A DNA stretch of 47,778 bases, from contig JAFGON010000010.1 of NCBI GenBank assembly GCA_016926475.1, forward strand, positions 1 to 47,778, written 5' to 3'. Position numbers and translations under genes: made by a program. How positions within the stretch are numbered: position 1 is the first letter of the stretch; each line of letters begins with the position of its first letter. The notes under the pieces were generated by a model that worked only from the letters and a program-made list of their open reading frames with translations, was not told the origin of the DNA and made no database searches. Positions 1 to 8,740 of the stretch are shown here, one piece after another. This DNA is from a candidate division WOR-3 bacterium (GTDB taxonomy: Bacteria > SDB-A).

Positions 1-759
1 ATTTCATATAAATTTTATAGTTTAGCCCTGAAAAAAAAATCCACTCCGAGGCATGAACTGATTCCTTATTCACGCATCATTCTTTTAGCCTACGCGATTT
101 TGATTTTAATACCGTTTTTGTTTTTGTTTTTTCAGGAATACACATGGAACGACGAGTTGTCTTTTACCGAAAAAATCTATTCTTCTTTTTTCCAGTCAGT
201 GACTCCTCGAACAGCAGGATTTAACACCATTGACCTGAATATACTTTCAAACACATCTCTAATAGTGATTATAGTTCTTATGTTCATCGGAACAGGCTCA
301 GGCAGCACCGGCGGGGGCGTAAAAATATCCACGGTGACGATAGCTCTATCAACACTGATAGCCACCCTTCAGGGCAGGGAGAAGATTTCAGTCATGAAAA
401 GGAACATTCCATACACCCAGGTATTTCGAGCTTTCTCTCTTATAACCCTTTCGATTTTGTGGATTTTCGTGATCTTTGTCTTGATTCAACTGTCTGGTCA
501 AAGGATCACAACAGAGAGAATCCTGTATAAATTGATTTTCGAAATCGTCTCGGCTTTCGGAACGGTCGGCCTTTCTCTGGGGTCATTGAACAGCCCTACC
601 TGCTCGTTTTCTGCGGATCTTCCAACGGCCGGTAAATTTCTTCTTATCGCCACGATGATAATGGGCAGGCTCGGACCGTTGACTTTCGGAGCCGCTCTCG
701 TCAAGAGAACTAAATCAAAAAGGATCAACTACGTAAAAGGCTTCATGCCGATAGGATAA
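1..759 (+). CDS. ktrB: TrkH/KtrB-type potassium uptake channel subunit, C-terminal part (5' end outside window)
   Basis: Membrane pore subunit of a Trk/Ktr potassium uptake system. The frame is open from base 1, so about 253 C-terminal residues are present and the start lies upstream. Diagnostic segments are SVTPRTAGFNTID, a TrkH/KtrB pore-loop signature; GTGSGSTGGGVKISTV, the third selectivity-filter loop with its gating-loop glycines; and a fourth filter-like loop, SAFGTVGLSLG. Hydrophobic segments alternate with these loops as in the M-P-M repeats of the family. It ends 63 bases before a KtrA-type regulatory subunit on the same strand, the expected partner. Identification is firm; KtrB versus TrkH is less certain, but the single-RCK partner favours Ktr. 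Confidence 0.9.
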   Translation: MSYKFYSLALKKKSTPRHELIPYSRIILLAYAILILIPFLFLFFQEYTWNDELSFTEKIYSSFFQSVTPRTAGFNTIDLNILSNTSLIVIIVLMFIGTGSGSTGGGVKISTVTIALSTLIATLQGREKISVMKRNIPYTQVFRAFSLITLSILWIFVIFVLIQLSGQRITTERILYKLIFEIVSAFGTVGLSLGSLNSPTCSFSADLPTAGKFLLIATMIMGRLGPLTFGAALVKRTKSKRINYVKGFMPIG

Positions 760-787
760 ATTGAGACAAAACGCCATTAATTTTGTG

Positions 788-816
788 TTGAAATTGACAA
801 TTTGTATGGTTAGAAT
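788..816 (+). promoter_or_regulatory. Candidate promoter of ktrA giving a leaderless mRNA
   Basis: TTGAAA at 788-793, a 17-base spacer and TAGAAT at 811-816. The ATG of ktrA begins 7 bases after the -10 box, close to the expected transcription start, and no Shine-Dalgarno sequence precedes it. Transcription would therefore start at or next to the initiation codon. The sequence is seen; promoter activity is inferred. Confidence 0.5.
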
Positions 817-822
817 CAAAAT

Positions 823-1491
823 ATGAATGATGTGGCGAATTATAAGTATTTCGGAATAATAGGTGTCGGTAGATTCGGTTTTTCCATCGCTGAGAGTCTT
901 GTGAGAAACGGGTCGAGAGTGCTTGCCCTTGACAAGAATGAAGACTCTCTCGCACCTCTTCAAAACCTGGTTGAATCCGTGGTAATAGGAGATTCAACAG
1001 ACCAGCAAACACTGATGGACAGCGGTTTTCAATACACCGACATTGTCATAATCAGTTTCTCCCAGGAACTCGCGACCAGTATTCTGACCACGATGCTTTT
1101 AAAGGAAATTGGAGTGAAAAGGATCATTGCAAAAGCGAGAAATTTTACCCATGAAAAAATACTCAGAAAGATTGGGGCAGACGAAGTCGTCCTTCCTGAA
1201 ATAGATTCAGGCAGAAGATTGGCCAACAAGTTGTCATCTCCCGGATTTCAGGAAATTATTGAATTCACTCCCGGTTATTCTATTGTTGACGTTCAGGCTC
1301 CCAAATCTTTCATCGGAAAGACAATCCGAGAGCTTCAACTGAGAAACAATTACAACGTCAACGTACTTGCTGTAAAAAAGGAAGATAACACGACCAATAT
1401 ATCTCCGAACCCTGATACTGTCTTCGAGAAAAAGGACACCGTTACTCTCCTGGGCAAAGACGAAGACCTTAAAAGTTTTATGAGGATATAG
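823..1491 (+). CDS. ktrA: KtrA/TrkA-type RCK regulatory subunit of potassium uptake
   Basis: Cytoplasmic gating ring subunit of the Ktr system, 222 aa, the usual size for a single RCK_N plus RCK_C protein. Residues 8-125 form a Rossmann fold with the nucleotide-binding GIIGVGRFG glycines (11-19) and an acidic residue at the end of strand 2 (D37), the position that contacts the ribose of NAD or ATP/ADP. Residues about 145-220 match the RCK_C domain, which in some Ktr proteins binds c-di-AMP. It lies just downstream of the channel gene and its TAG stop shares one base with the GTG of the next gene, so translation is probably coupled. No Shine-Dalgarno sequence precedes the ATG. Confidence 0.9.
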   Translation: MNDVANYKYFGIIGVGRFGFSIAESLVRNGSRVLALDKNEDSLAPLQNLVESVVIGDSTDQQTLMDSGFQYTDIVIISFSQELATSILTTMLLKEIGVKRIIAKARNFTHEKILRKIGADEVVLPEIDSGRRLANKLSSPGFQEIIEFTPGYSIVDVQAPKSFIGKTIRELQLRNNYNVNVLAVKKEDNTTNISPNPDTVFEKKDTVTLLGKDEDLKSFMRI

Positions 1492-2963
1492 TGCCACTAA
1501 ACAACAGAGTTTTGGTTGTTGACGACGAAGAAACCCTCGCCACTTTTTTGTCAAAAATCATCGAAAACGACCCTGGTTTGAACTGCCAGGTAAAAACCGC
1601 TTTTACTGGCGAAGAAGCCCTTGAAATTATTAAATCTTTCAGGCCGGACATAGTTGTATGCGACATAAAGTTGCCAAAAATGAACGGTATTGAAGTGCTC
1701 GCAAAAGCCAAAACAATAGACCCTGAGATATATTTCGTCATGATGACCGGCTTCACATCGATAGATTCGGCTATAGCTTCGCTCAGGGAAGGCGCTTACG
1801 ATTACATCAACAAACCTTTCGATACAAACGAGATGAAAGTAGTCGTGAAAAACGCTCTGTCGCAAAAAAAGTTTAAAGCCGAAAAAGAACTCCTGCTCAA
1901 AGAACTTAAAGAGAGAAATGAAACACTCGAAAAACAAAAGCTGCTGCTCGAGACAAACCTCAATGTCAGGATAGCGGAACTGAACAAGTTGCAAAAGCTT
2001 TCAAATCTTCTAAGTGAAAGTTTCGGAATATCTTCCTTGATAAAAGTCATACCTCAGGTTTTAGCCATGGCTCTCGACGCCGACGGCTCATTTCTCGCAT
2101 GGTTCAACGAATACGAGAATAAATTGACCGTGAGAAACGCCTTTCAGGCAGACGATATGTTCCCCAAAGGCATGAATCTCGATTTATCTTCTCCCCCGTT
2201 CAACGAAATACTGAAAGAAAAAAAATCCCCCACAGTCGTCAACAATTATCGCTCTACATCAGGCACAACCATACCTTCTTTGGTTTTAGCGCAGCTCCTT
2301 GGAGCGGACAGACCTTTCGGCCTCGTCGGAATTTTCTACAAAAACCAACCGATCGACACAGACATAAAATACACTTCTCTCGTCTCAACCGCGGCGAGCA
2401 TAATATCCCTTTCAATTAAAAACTCGCAGTTTTTTGAGACCATCAAGAAAAAAGATCTGGAAATAATCTCTTTTGTTCTCTCTTTGACAGAAACCTTCGG
2501 CCTGAGCAAGAACATACAGCAAAACATTGCCAACATCTCGGTGGATTTAGGCAAGAAATTCAACATTGAAGAAAAAAAATTAAGACAACTCCGCTACGCC
2601 ACTCTTTTTATGCTTTTTGGAATATCAATCCCCGGGCTTTCGCATATAGAACAAGTTATAGACAAACTCATAGGATTGATTACCAACATGGATTTTCTCT
2701 CAGAATCCCTGTCTTACATCGTATTCTGTCAGGAAAATTTTGACGGTTCCGGAAAAAACCAAATCATCGGCGAATCCATTCCGCACACCAGCAGAATACT
2801 TCGAATAGTGTCTGATTTCGTTCTATATATGAAAAGATACACCATGGACAAATCCCTTTCGGCTGTGAGGAATGGATCAGGAACTCTTTATGATCCCAGA
2901 ATAGTCGAAGCCTTCATTGGAGAGGTTTCCGAAAAAAAACTTTCAGACCGTCTTTATGCCTGA
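1491..2963 (+). CDS. Response regulator: receiver, coiled coil, GAF-like and degenerate HD-GYP domain
   Basis: A 490-aa signalling protein starting with GTG that overlaps the ktrA stop by one base. Residues 5-120 are a receiver domain with the acidic pair D11/D12, phospho-acceptor D58 (VVCDIKLPKMNG), T86 and K108. A charged coiled coil follows (about 122-170), then a GAF-like region (about 175-315). The C-terminus (about 325-480) resembles HD-GYP: QENFDGSGK stands where HERYDGSGYP-like sequence occurs, followed by an IPHTSRILRIVSDF helix and a YDPRIVEAFI end. The HD metal dyad is missing: TLFMLFGISIP occupies the usual LLHDIGKIGIP position. Phosphodiesterase activity is therefore unlikely and a scaffolding or sensing role is inferred. 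No histidine kinase is adjacent. Confidence 0.75.
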   Translation: MPLNNRVLVVDDEETLATFLSKIIENDPGLNCQVKTAFTGEEALEIIKSFRPDIVVCDIKLPKMNGIEVLAKAKTIDPEIYFVMMTGFTSIDSAIASLREGAYDYINKPFDTNEMKVVVKNALSQKKFKAEKELLLKELKERNETLEKQKLLLETNLNVRIAELNKLQKLSNLLSESFGISSLIKVIPQVLAMALDADGSFLAWFNEYENKLTVRNAFQADDMFPKGMNLDLSSPPFNEILKEKKSPTVVNNYRSTSGTTIPSLVLAQLLGADRPFGLVGIFYKNQPIDTDIKYTSLVSTAASIISLSIKNSQFFETIKKKDLEIISFVLSLTETFGLSKNIQQNIANISVDLGKKFNIEEKKLRQLRYATLFMLFGISIPGLSHIEQVIDKLIGLITNMDFLSESLSYIVFCQENFDGSGKNQIIGESIPHTSRILRIVSDFVLYMKRYTMDKSLSAVRNGSGTLYDPRIVEAFIGEVSEKKLSDRLYA

Positions 2964-3795
2964 TAAAGTCCGAAAACCATCGGCTTCAGGCCAATTCTAC
3001 CCCTCTGAAAAAAATTCTCTTAACGAAATTCTCTCCACTCTTTTTGCCGGAAGCGGCGACTCGAATGGAAAATACACCGCAAAAGGGCTCATTTTACCAC
3101 ACGCGGGGTATATTTTCTCCGGAAAGACCACGGCTAAAGCGGTTGAGAAAATAGACACAAATAAACACAAAAAACCTACGCTGATAATTTTTGGTCCCTG
3201 TCACAGGTTTCCCTCAAAAGGAGCTTCCGTTTTCAAATCGGGATTTTGGGAAACTCCCCTCGGATCCGTTGAAATTGACAAAGACATATCCGAAGCTCTT
3301 ATCCAACATAGTTCGCTTTTCGATGATGAGGAGCTTCCACATATGCAGGAGCACAGCATCGAAGTTCAACTGCCGTTTTTCCAATACGTTTTCAAAAACA
3401 ATTTCAAAATAGTCCCTATAGCTATCGGAAACCAGGCGTCCGATTTCTGCCTCGAAGCTGGCGAAAAGCTGAAACCTTTCATCAACAGCGAATTGATACT
3501 TGTCGCCAGCAGCGACCTATACCATGGATATTCAGTTTCGGATTGCAAAAAAAACGATTCCGAAGTCATTGAGACAATAAAAAAATACGACTTGAACTCG
3601 TTGTCCAGAATAGCCGACCACGGCACCGAATCATCCCAACACGCCGGATGCGGAATAGGACCCATCATTACCGTCATGAAAGCTCTCGAAGATTCTAAAA
3701 AAGAGATCCTGCTTTGTAATCGCACAAATTCATCGGAATCGCCTTATTCCTCCGGCGGTTACGTCGTTGGATACGCTTCATTCTTCATAAGATGA
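2956..3795 (+). CDS. amrB: MEMO1 family protein (AmmeMemoRadiSam system protein B)
   Basis: A 279-aa protein of the MEMO family. Members resemble class III extradiol dioxygenases, and bacterial copies pair with AMMECR1 and a radical SAM protein. The start at 2956 was chosen because homologues begin near KVRKPSASGQFYP; it overlaps the preceding gene by 8 nt. The metal-site triad known from human MEMO1 is present: H49 in LPHAGYIFSG, H83 in FGPCHRFP and C232 in HAGCGIGP. EHSIEVQLPF and SSDLYHGY are further family signatures. The AMMECR1-like gene follows with a 4-nt overlap. No radical SAM partner lies in the window. Its biochemical role is not established. Confidence 0.9.
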   Translation: MPDKVRKPSASGQFYPSEKNSLNEILSTLFAGSGDSNGKYTAKGLILPHAGYIFSGKTTAKAVEKIDTNKHKKPTLIIFGPCHRFPSKGASVFKSGFWETPLGSVEIDKDISEALIQHSSLFDDEELPHMQEHSIEVQLPFFQYVFKNNFKIVPIAIGNQASDFCLEAGEKLKPFINSELILVASSDLYHGYSVSDCKKNDSEVIETIKKYDLNSLSRIADHGTESSQHAGCGIGPIITVMKALEDSKKEILLCNRTNSSESPYSSGGYVVGYASFFIR

Positions 3796-4361
3796 AAGAC
3801 GACAGCAGGGAGTTTCTCGATGAAAAGGAAAAATCAACCCTTCTGCGATCAGCGAGACAGACGCTGATCGCCTCAGCTAAAGGCGACAAAAGACCCCAAC
3901 CATCAGAGCCTTTCGGAAAGTTAACCCAAAAAAGAGGTATATTCGTAACTCTCCACAAAAGAGAAGAGCTAAGGGGATGCATAGGGTTTTTGACGGGTGT
4001 CAAACCATTGTTTCAAGCAGTGGTGGAAATGGCCTGGGCTGCCTCCCGCGAAGATCCGAGATTCTTTCCCGTTTCGGAGACCGAAATCAAAGAAATTGAA
4101 ATTGAAATATCCGTTCTGACTCCTTTGGAAAAAATCAGCGATATTGAAAACATCACAGTCGGAGAAGATGGATTGATAGTAAAAAAGGGTTTTTGGCAAG
4201 GACTCCTGCTCCCCCAAGTCGCTACAGAATGGGGCTGGGACAGAGAAACTTTTCTAGATCATACTTGCGTAAAAGCTGGACTATCCAAGGGATGCTGGAA
4301 ATCCCCGGATGTAGAAATATTCAGTTTCAAAGCCCAGGTTTTCAGCGAATCAGATCTTTGA
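3792..4361 (+). CDS. amrA: AMMECR1 family protein (AmmeMemoRadiSam system protein A)
   Basis: A 189-aa cytoplasmic AMMECR1-domain protein. The hallmark LRGCIG is at residues 60-65, followed by AWAASREDPRF and the conserved segment GLLLPQVATEWGWD near the C-terminus. The ATG sits in an ATGA overlap with the MEMO stop, so the two are almost certainly made together. The domain resembles nucleotide- or RNA-binding folds and its reaction is not established. Together with the upstream genes it forms a run with no gaps from ktrA onward, linking this pair to a potassium-uptake regulator and a receiver protein. It is the last gene of the run; a convergent gene follows. Confidence 0.9.
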   Translation: MKDDSREFLDEKEKSTLLRSARQTLIASAKGDKRPQPSEPFGKLTQKRGIFVTLHKREELRGCIGFLTGVKPLFQAVVEMAWAASREDPRFFPVSETEIKEIEIEISVLTPLEKISDIENITVGEDGLIVKKGFWQGLLLPQVATEWGWDRETFLDHTCVKAGLSKGCWKSPDVEIFSFKAQVFSESDL

Positions 4362-4515
4362 AAAGCATTTTCAAAAAGCCCCGTAATCAGAAATCCGGCG
4401 GATTGGCATCGGATCTGAAAAGAGTAACCCGAAAAAAACTGAACCGATGCCGCTGACAAACACCGTGTCGGCAACCGCCTTGAAACCACTCACGAAAACT
4501 TAATCGGCTGCTCCA
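4362..4515. other. Convergent intergenic region with an 8-bp inverted repeat
   Basis: A 154-base gap between converging genes. It contains GGCATCGG at 4405-4412 and its exact complement CCGATGCC at 4444-4451, separated by 31 bases. No T-tract follows either arm, so it is not a typical intrinsic terminator. It could be a long-looped transcript structure or chance. No gene is seen. Confidence 0.3.
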
Positions 4516-5244
4516 TCATCTTATTTCAAAAGAAACAGATATGCTGGAATATACGCTGACCTGTCCCGGAGCCACCGGACTGATATCCGAGTTCGTGTCC
4601 TCTCCGTAATAAGCGTAGTTCGTTGAATTTGACGCCCAATTCATCCCCCATGAATAAGCAGTGTTCCAAGTCCAAAAACTCGACTGATTTTCATATACGT
4701 AAACGGCTTCTCCTATCTGACAACCAAGTTCTCTTGCTAAGAGTTCAGCCTTTTCTTTCGCCGCCTTCAAAGCTTGTACCCTTGCTTCATTTTTCAATTC
4801 GAGCAATCTGGAGGTATGGAAATCTATACCATGGATGTAATTCACGTCGGCTTCAAGCGCCAATCCGATTAATTCGTCGAGTTTTGACATATCCCTAATG
4901 GTTACCACAATTGTCTTTCGGAAGTAGTAACCCAGCAAAGTCTGAGTTTCGTAATAGTCGTACATGGGTTCAACGCTGAAATAGTTTGCTTGAATGTCTC
5001 TCTGTTGGACACCGTAATTTTCAAGGACATCAATCAAATTCTTTAATATCAAATCATTTTGATTCTTGGCAGATCTCAGATTCTCCCCTTCAGTCTCAAT
5101 TCCGAATGTTATTATCGCCTCGTCCGGAGCGACGTCAATCTGAGAATTGCCCGTTACGGTTATAGTCCTCTGGTTTTGAACATCCTGTGAATAGAGAAAC
5201 GAGGCCAAAGTCAAAACTAAAATTCCGGCTGTGATGGTTTTCAT
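4516..5244 (-). CDS. SIMPL domain (DUF541) periplasmic protein
   Basis: A 242-aa exported protein. Residues 1-19 are a signal peptide (hydrophobic core followed by FLYSQ). The rest is a SIMPL/DUF541 domain: ITVTGNSQIDVAPDEAIIT is the typical first strand, followed by the LGYYFRKTIVVTIRD region, the HGIDFHTS segment and a helix with many AL/AK repeats. Family members are periplasmic or outer-membrane proteins (YggE, BP26) linked to oxidative and envelope stress. A Trp/Tyr/Ser/Asn-rich stretch (about 190-225) precedes the last strand. Its ATG overlaps the stop of the aminotransferase gene by 4 nt, making it the last gene of a minus-strand operon. Confidence 0.85.
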   Translation of the reverse strand: MKTITAGILVLTLASFLYSQDVQNQRTITVTGNSQIDVAPDEAIITFGIETEGENLRSAKNQNDLILKNLIDVLENYGVQQRDIQANYFSVEPMYDYYETQTLLGYYFRKTIVVTIRDMSKLDELIGLALEADVNYIHGIDFHTSRLLELKNEARVQALKAAKEKAELLARELGCQIGEAVYVYENQSSFWTWNTAYSWGMNWASNSTNYAYYGEDTNSDISPVAPGQVSVYSSISVSFEIR

Positions 5245-6419
5245 CTTCTCTCCTTTTTAAAAGCTGTTTTGATTCTTTCCAAAGCCGTTTCCAATATCAT
5301 TTTTGTAAGACCAAAGTTCAATCTTTTAAATTCAGCGCAGTTTGGGCTGAATTTTATTCCCTGCTCAAGAGCCACTCCTGCTTGTTTGACAAGTAAAAAA
5401 TCCAACTCTTCCTCTGAAAAACCCGTGCCTTCAAAATCAATCCATGCCAGATAAGTCGCTTCCGGAGGATGCATCGAAACGCCTTCAATTTCAGAATCGA
5501 AAAATTCTATCACCTTTTTTCTGTTTTCAGACAGATAGATCATAAGATTTTCGTACCATTCATCCCCTTGAGAATAAACTGATCGAAACGTCAAAGCTCC
5601 AAAAGCGTTTGAAGTATAGAGTCCAAGAGAAAATATCTGAGAAGCGATTCTATCTCTGAGGGATTTGTTCTCTGTCATGATCGCAGACTCATGAAGACCC
5701 GCTACGTTGAAAGTTTTCGCCGGCGACAGCATGGTCAGAGAATTCATAGAGAAATCTTTGGATAGAGCAGCAAAAGGAATATGCTTGAAACCTTCATATA
5801 CGAGATCTCCGTGTATCTCGTCGGACAAGACCAAAACCCCGTTCTCCAGGCAAATCTGACCCATCTCTTGCAGCTCTTTTGAGGTCCATACTCTTCCCAC
5901 TGGATTGTGAGGGCTACACAAGATAAAGATTTTTGCTCCGCTTCTACAAAGTTTACTGAAACCTTCAATGTCGGGTGTGTATCTGCCACTTTGATCCCTG
6001 ACAAGATGGTTGAGAAGAGTTTTCCTGCGGTTCAACTGTATTACATCAAAAAAAGGCTTGTATACCGGAGGCTGAATTATGACGCCGTCACCTAATTCGG
6101 AAAATTCCCTTATGCAAAGTCCCAAAGACGTCAAAACAGAGGGACTGTGAATATAGCAGTCTTCAGATACATCAAGTCCGTGCCTTTTTCTCATCCACTT
6201 TTGAATTGATCTAAAGTGATTTTCGGGCCTGAGTGTATATCCGTAAATCGGATGGGAGGCTCTCTCTTTTAAAGAGATGACAATATCCTGGCAACATGTC
6301 AAGTCCATATCCGCCACCCACAAAGGCAGGAGGTCAGGTTCTCCAAAAAATTTTTCAGCAAAATCCCATTTGTAGGAGAGGGTGCCTCTTCTTTCTATGA
6401 TACCGTCGAAATCGATCAC
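5241..6419 (-). CDS. patB: MalY/PatB family PLP-dependent C-S lyase / aminotransferase
   Basis: A 392-aa fold-type I PLP enzyme of the MalY/PatB group, which mainly cleaves cystathionine or cysteine to give thiol, pyruvate and ammonia. Visible features are LPLWVADMDL near the N-terminus (family signature), SPHNPVGRVW with the PLP-contacting Asn (N172), D200 in VLSDEIHGDLVY and the Schiff-base lysine K235 in SPAKTFNVAGL. The C-terminal carboxylate-binding motif usually reads RLN..C.R; here it is RLNFGLTK, so Lys replaces the second Arg, a conservative change. The start is GTG, overlapping the upstream protease stop by 4 nt (GTGA). The specific substrate cannot be told. Confidence 0.85.
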   Translation of the reverse strand: MIDFDGIIERRGTLSYKWDFAEKFFGEPDLLPLWVADMDLTCCQDIVISLKERASHPIYGYTLRPENHFRSIQKWMRKRHGLDVSEDCYIHSPSVLTSLGLCIREFSELGDGVIIQPPVYKPFFDVIQLNRRKTLLNHLVRDQSGRYTPDIEGFSKLCRSGAKIFILCSPHNPVGRVWTSKELQEMGQICLENGVLVLSDEIHGDLVYEGFKHIPFAALSKDFSMNSLTMLSPAKTFNVAGLHESAIMTENKSLRDRIASQIFSLGLYTSNAFGALTFRSVYSQGDEWYENLMIYLSENRKKVIEFFDSEIEGVSMHPPEATYLAWIDFEGTGFSEEELDFLLVKQAGVALEQGIKFSPNCAEFKRLNFGLTKMILETALERIKTAFKKERR

Positions 6420-8740
6420 TTGATCTCTATTCCATCCAGTTTTTCATCGTAAAACATTACGGAATCACTATCTGTGAAGTATTTCTCCAGGTCAAATCTG
6501 TAAATGGATAAAGCCTGTCCCAGGTCCAAGACGCTGAAAGACCTGCTCCCAGGGTTTATCACCACTTCGGTTTCGAGCCAGTTTTCCTCTCCGGCTTTTT
6601 TTGCGGCGTAAACCATCGCCTCTTCCATTCCTCCGATTTCATCCGCCAGGCCTATTTCAACAGCGTCGTGCCCCGACCAGACTCTTCCCCTCGCTATCGC
6701 GTTGATCGAATCGTATGAAATGCCTCTCTCGTCCGCGACTTTCATGACGAAGCTCTCGTAAAAATCCAGCACCTCTTCTCTGTGGAGTATTTTCTGTTCT
6801 TCAGTCATGGGAAACACACCCGACCACATGAAGGTGTTTTCCGAAGTCGAAATCGTGTCAAATGTCAGACCGACATTTTCGAGCAAGCCTGAAAACGCCA
6901 TTTTCGCGCTGACAACTCCTATCGACCCAGTCAAAGTTCCCGGATCACAAAATATTCTGTCCGCCCCGCATGAAATATAATATCCTCCGCTGCCTGCCAC
7001 TCCTCCCATCGATATTATAAACGGTTTCTCCTGGGCGCAAAGGGTAACTTCTCTCCAGATGAGATCCGAAGCGAGCGCGTCTCCTCCCGGTGAATTGACC
7101 CTCATCACCACAGCTACGATTTCATCGTCCTCTCTCGCTGATTTTATTATTCTGACGAGGGTTTCAGACCCCATGACTTTACCCCCCAAAAAAGGCAGAG
7201 GATTTATGCCACTTTCGCCAGTGTTTATTGATCCTTCAGCGACAATTAGGGCAATTTTCGGTTTTCGCTCCCAGACGTCTTGTCGATAATTTATTTCGGA
7301 AATATACGTGGCTTCCTTAAATCTTCTCCCGTAGTTATCCTTTACGTAATTTTCAAATTCATCTTCATACATCAAGCCGTCTACAAGTCCTGCCGAGAGG
7401 GCTCTTCTCGCGCTGAACGAGCCTCTGTTGATAAGCGACGTGACGGAGTCAGACAACAGATTTCTCGAATCGACGATTGAACTCCTGTAACAATCCCAGT
7501 TGTCGTTTATAATTTCTGCGAATTGTTCTCTGCAGGGATCCGACATGCTGTCGTTGACAAAAATTTCACCCGCCGACTTGTATTCTCCAATATACTGCAC
7601 ATCTGCAACAATTCCATATTTATCAAACCCTCTCGCCAAAAAAGGCAAAGCGACGCCGAATCCGTTTACCTGCATGTATCCTTCAGGGTATATGTATATC
7701 TTGTCAGCCGCGCAAGCCATGTAATAGCTTAGATCGTCGAAATTCCTCGCGTAGGCGATAACTTGTGTTCCTCGATTTTTATACATACTTACCAATTCAA
7801 TGATTTCCTGGGTTTGGGCGATGTCGAGGGTATAGCCGTCTAAATGGAGAACCATGCATGAAGGTGGCTGAATTTCGAGCCCTTTTCTAAGGGATTCGAC
7901 CAAAGTCCAGAACCTCTGTTTTTTTGGAGAGAAGAAGAATAGAGACATCGGGTCTTCAGGATATTCTCTCCCCAAATCGAGGATCAGATTCGGCCTTGGT
8001 TCCGGAACGAGGGAATATTGGTGCCTCGAATCGAGCCTTATGAAGGAAATACCAGAATGGATTCTATTTTCATCGTCGAGCATCTGAGCGGTTCCGAACG
8101 TTGTCTTTCCGAAAGAAGTCTCTATGCCCAGTGATATTCTTTCATCCCTGTCTATGGAAGCCGAGACGCGAAGTCCTTTCACAGGTTCGACCATCACACC
8201 CGCCGAATACGGCAAACTGTCGAAATCAGCGTCTTTTTCATAGACAACACCGCCCGAAAGCGTAAACCTTTCGTTTCCGCCGAAGGGTCTAATGGCTCCG
8301 CCTAATAAATAGCGGGTATCATATTGTCTTTGAGTCGAAAATACATCCTCCAATTTTATTCCGAGCGATATCCATTTTAAAGGGCGCGACAAAAAGCCGA
8401 CATCCAGATGGTTTTCTCCGTTATGGTGCCTGAAAGTGGTGCCTGCCATAAGAGTGTTGCCTTTAAAAACATCATTTCCAAAAGAAATATGATAAGCGTC
8501 TCCGATTTCTCCCCAAGAGCATCCTGCTGAAAAATTTCCCGCTCTCAAGTAGAAATCACCGTAAAATTTAACAGCAGAATCAGTGTTCACGATGTCAAAC
8601 CGCAAAGACGTCCCGTGTTGAACAGAAAGACCGGCGGGATTTATAAGACCCGCGTCAGGACCGTCGGGTACCGCCGTAAAAGGAATATAGTAGTTTTCAC
8701 CAAAAAGAGAAAACGCGACAAGCAACAAATTAAAAATCAT
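6416..8740 (-). CDS. sppA: SppA-type signal peptide peptidase (S49) with an N-terminal outer-membrane-barrel-like domain
   Basis: A 774-aa protein. A short hydrophobic signal (1-14) leads to about 230 residues of alternating beta-type sequence: LINPAGLSV near the start, many Gly/aromatic-ended strands, and repeated pairs such as RISLGIETSFGKTTFG. This resembles PorV/UPF0164-like outer-membrane barrels. From about 260 to 740 it is a tandem S49 protease of the SppA 67K type. The catalytic Lys of the first half is K388 (IGEYKSAGE) and the Ser of the second half is S584 (VAGSGGYY), and VNSPGGDALASD matches the family. SppA normally cuts leftover signal peptides at the inner membrane; a barrel fusion would place the protease elsewhere. 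Both neighbours overlap by 4 nt. Confidence 0.85.
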   Translation of the reverse strand: MIFNLLLVAFSLFGENYYIPFTAVPDGPDAGLINPAGLSVQHGTSLRFDIVNTDSAVKFYGDFYLRAGNFSAGCSWGEIGDAYHISFGNDVFKGNTLMAGTTFRHHNGENHLDVGFLSRPLKWISLGIKLEDVFSTQRQYDTRYLLGGAIRPFGGNERFTLSGGVVYEKDADFDSLPYSAGVMVEPVKGLRVSASIDRDERISLGIETSFGKTTFGTAQMLDDENRIHSGISFIRLDSRHQYSLVPEPRPNLILDLGREYPEDPMSLFFFSPKKQRFWTLVESLRKGLEIQPPSCMVLHLDGYTLDIAQTQEIIELVSMYKNRGTQVIAYARNFDDLSYYMACAADKIYIYPEGYMQVNGFGVALPFLARGFDKYGIVADVQYIGEYKSAGEIFVNDSMSDPCREQFAEIINDNWDCYRSSIVDSRNLLSDSVTSLINRGSFSARRALSAGLVDGLMYEDEFENYVKDNYGRRFKEATYISEINYRQDVWERKPKIALIVAEGSINTGESGINPLPFLGGKVMGSETLVRIIKSAREDDEIVAVVMRVNSPGGDALASDLIWREVTLCAQEKPFIISMGGVAGSGGYYISCGADRIFCDPGTLTGSIGVVSAKMAFSGLLENVGLTFDTISTSENTFMWSGVFPMTEEQKILHREEVLDFYESFVMKVADERGISYDSINAIARGRVWSGHDAVEIGLADEIGGMEEAMVYAAKKAGEENWLETEVVINPGSRSFSVLDLGQALSIYRFDLEKYFTDSDSVMFYDEKLDGIEIK

